Source: Coxiellaceae bacterium
Lineage (GTDB): Bacteria > Pseudomonadota > Gammaproteobacteria > Coxiellales > Coxiellaceae
Direction of reading: 5' to 3'
DNA: 7,183 nucleotides
Assembly: GCA_014238325.1 (NCBI GenBank)
Contig: JABABH010000098.1
Span: 1-7,183, forward strand
Shown here: piece after piece, positions 6,322 through 7,183 of the stretch
How the letters are laid out: each line of letters begins with the position of its first letter
Numbering within the stretch: position 1 is the first letter of the stretch
Position numbers and translations under genes: made by a program
Notes under the pieces: model-generated
Told to the model about the DNA's origin: nothing
The model's database searches: none
What the model saw: only the letters and a program-made list of their open reading frames with translations

Positions 6322-7122
6322 TTAGTGGCTTCTAGTTTTAATCCAACCATACAAATCTTGTAATGTATTGCTAGGACTTTTTATTTGATTTAATGCCTCT
6401 TCTGCCTTTTGAAATAGCTGATTCGTGCTAGAAAACGATAGATGATCTGCATCCAATATATCGTCTTGAGCTTGGTAAGCGAGTCCCAAATATCCTGCAA
6501 AGCTAGAGAGCTGCTCTAATTGATCTGGACGATCACAACCACCCGCCAAGGCGCCGATTTGACTAGCAGCGATGAATAGAGCCCCAGTTTTGAGTTGATT
6601 CACGCGTTCTAAGGTTTGAACGGACGGTGTAGTATCGTTTTTTATAGTGAGATCTTCTGCTTGTCCACCCATCATACCTTGTGCACCGGCAGCACTTGCT
6701 AGTATCAGGGTTGCCTGGGGTAACTGGGGAGTGATGATTTCAAAGGCCAAGCTTTGTAGGGCATTACCTGCTAACATCGCCATGGCTTCGCCATAGACGC
6801 GATGGGCGCTCGGCTGACCACGACGATAATCATCGTTATCCATGGCGGGTAAATCATCGTGGGCTAAGGAATAACAATGCATAAATTCGATCGCAGCGGC
6901 GGGTGCATCGAGCAGGCTCATATCTTTTGTAAATAACAATCCACATAAATATAATAATGCTGGGCGTATGCGTTTCCCGCCATTAAACACTATGTAGTGC
7001 ATAGCTTCATGCAGAAGGGTGGGTTGAGCATCACGCGTAGGTAAAACACGCTCCATATATTGATTGATTCGCTGTTGATAAGGCACCAGAATATCAGCAG
7101 ATGCAGCAGCATTATTCGCCAT
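6322..7122 (-). CDS. ispA: polyprenyl (farnesyl) diphosphate synthase, shortened C-terminal part
   Basis: IspA-type synthases condense DMAPP and geranyl diphosphate with IPP to make farnesyl diphosphate for quinones and the undecaprenyl carrier. Visible motifs are NGGKRIRP (47-54), His82, the first Asp-rich motif DDLPAMD (89-95) followed by Arg100-Arg101, MGGQAEDL (151-158), Lys178-Thr179, and the second Asp-rich motif DDILD (220-224). The protein has 266 residues, against about 299 in E. coli. The loss is local: after DDILD only 42 residues remain instead of about 72. The segment with the conserved LGK and the later K-S/T-T-Y-P stretch is missing, while the final helices resume as QLFQKAEEALNQI. 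The frame is intact with no sign of frameshift, so this is an in-frame deletion or a divergent subfamily. The start overlaps the end of xseB by 11 nt, and no Shine-Dalgarno is obvious, suggesting translational coupling. No dxs follows. Confidence 0.92.
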   Translation of the reverse strand: MANNAAASADILVPYQQRINQYMERVLPTRDAQPTLLHEAMHYIVFNGGKRIRPALLYLCGLLFTKDMSLLDAPAAAIEFMHCYSLAHDDLPAMDNDDYRRGQPSAHRVYGEAMAMLAGNALQSLAFEIITPQLPQATLILASAAGAQGMMGGQAEDLTIKNDTTPSVQTLERVNQLKTGALFIAASQIGALAGGCDRPDQLEQLSSFAGYLGLAYQAQDDILDADHLSFSSTNQLFQKAEEALNQIKSPSNTLQDLYGWIKTRSH

Positions 7123-7183
7123 GATCTTGGTCTACTTTATAGTCGACGAGCGCAGCTTCATTCGCTTTTTTGGTTAAAATTTG
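7112..7183 (-). CDS. xseB: exodeoxyribonuclease VII small subunit, C-terminal end (partial)
   Basis: Minus-strand frame open from the window edge to a TAA at 7114-7112, covering the last 23 residues: QILTKKANEAALVDYKVDQD followed by HGE. The start QILTKK resembles the end of the XseB helical region (a V/I-Q-I/V-L pattern in known proteins), and xseB directly before ispA is the standard gammaproteobacterial order. The stop lies 11 nt inside ispA (ATGGCGAATAA). XseB with XseA forms exonuclease VII, which degrades single-stranded DNA. The rest of the gene is outside the window, so identity rests largely on context. Confidence 0.7.
   Translation of the reverse strand, partial: QILTKKANEAALVDYKVDQDHGE

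Overview
The window looks like a chromosomal housekeeping segment from a moderately AT-rich gammaproteobacterium. The order tgt-yajC-secD-secF, with suhB convergent behind it, and the pair xseB-ispA are classic gammaproteobacterial neighbourhoods. The lack of dxs after ispA, together with the protein sequences, leans towards a Legionella/Coxiella-type lineage. That placement is inference, because no rRNA or other marker gene is present. I found no mobile element, CRISPR array, phage gene or obviously new system.

Layout on the plus strand: bases 1-272 hold no recognisable intact gene, and queA, usually found before tgt, is not there. They contain an inverted repeat, a weak promoter candidate for tgt and a possible gene remnant on the minus strand. 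Next come tgt (queuosine tRNA modification), yajC, secD and secF (accessory part of the Sec translocase). These are packed with gaps of 26 and 17 nt and a 1-nt overlap, so they read as one operon.

Layout on the minus strand, read right to left: the last 23 codons of a probable xseB overlap the start of ispA by 11 nt. IspA keeps both Asp-rich motifs but lacks about 30 residues after the second one. A stem-loop follows the ispA stop. Then a good sigma70-like promoter drives a tRNA-Leu(CAG) gene without encoded CCA, and def (peptide deformylase) lies 31 nt behind it with no visible terminator between them. suhB comes last, with its own candidate promoter in the def-suhB gap, and it ends 13 nt from the end of secF.

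Working together: YajC, SecD and SecF form the membrane complex that helps SecYEG complete protein export. Tgt modifies tRNA and is linked to it only by operon position. Def acts on nascent chains and tRNA-Leu in translation. SuhB is an inositol-phosphatase-fold protein that in E. coli also takes part in rRNA antitermination. IspA would make farnesyl diphosphate for quinone and undecaprenyl carrier synthesis. The points most worth a second look are the shortened IspA, the tRNA-def unit, the variant active-site motifs of Def and the unexplained left edge.
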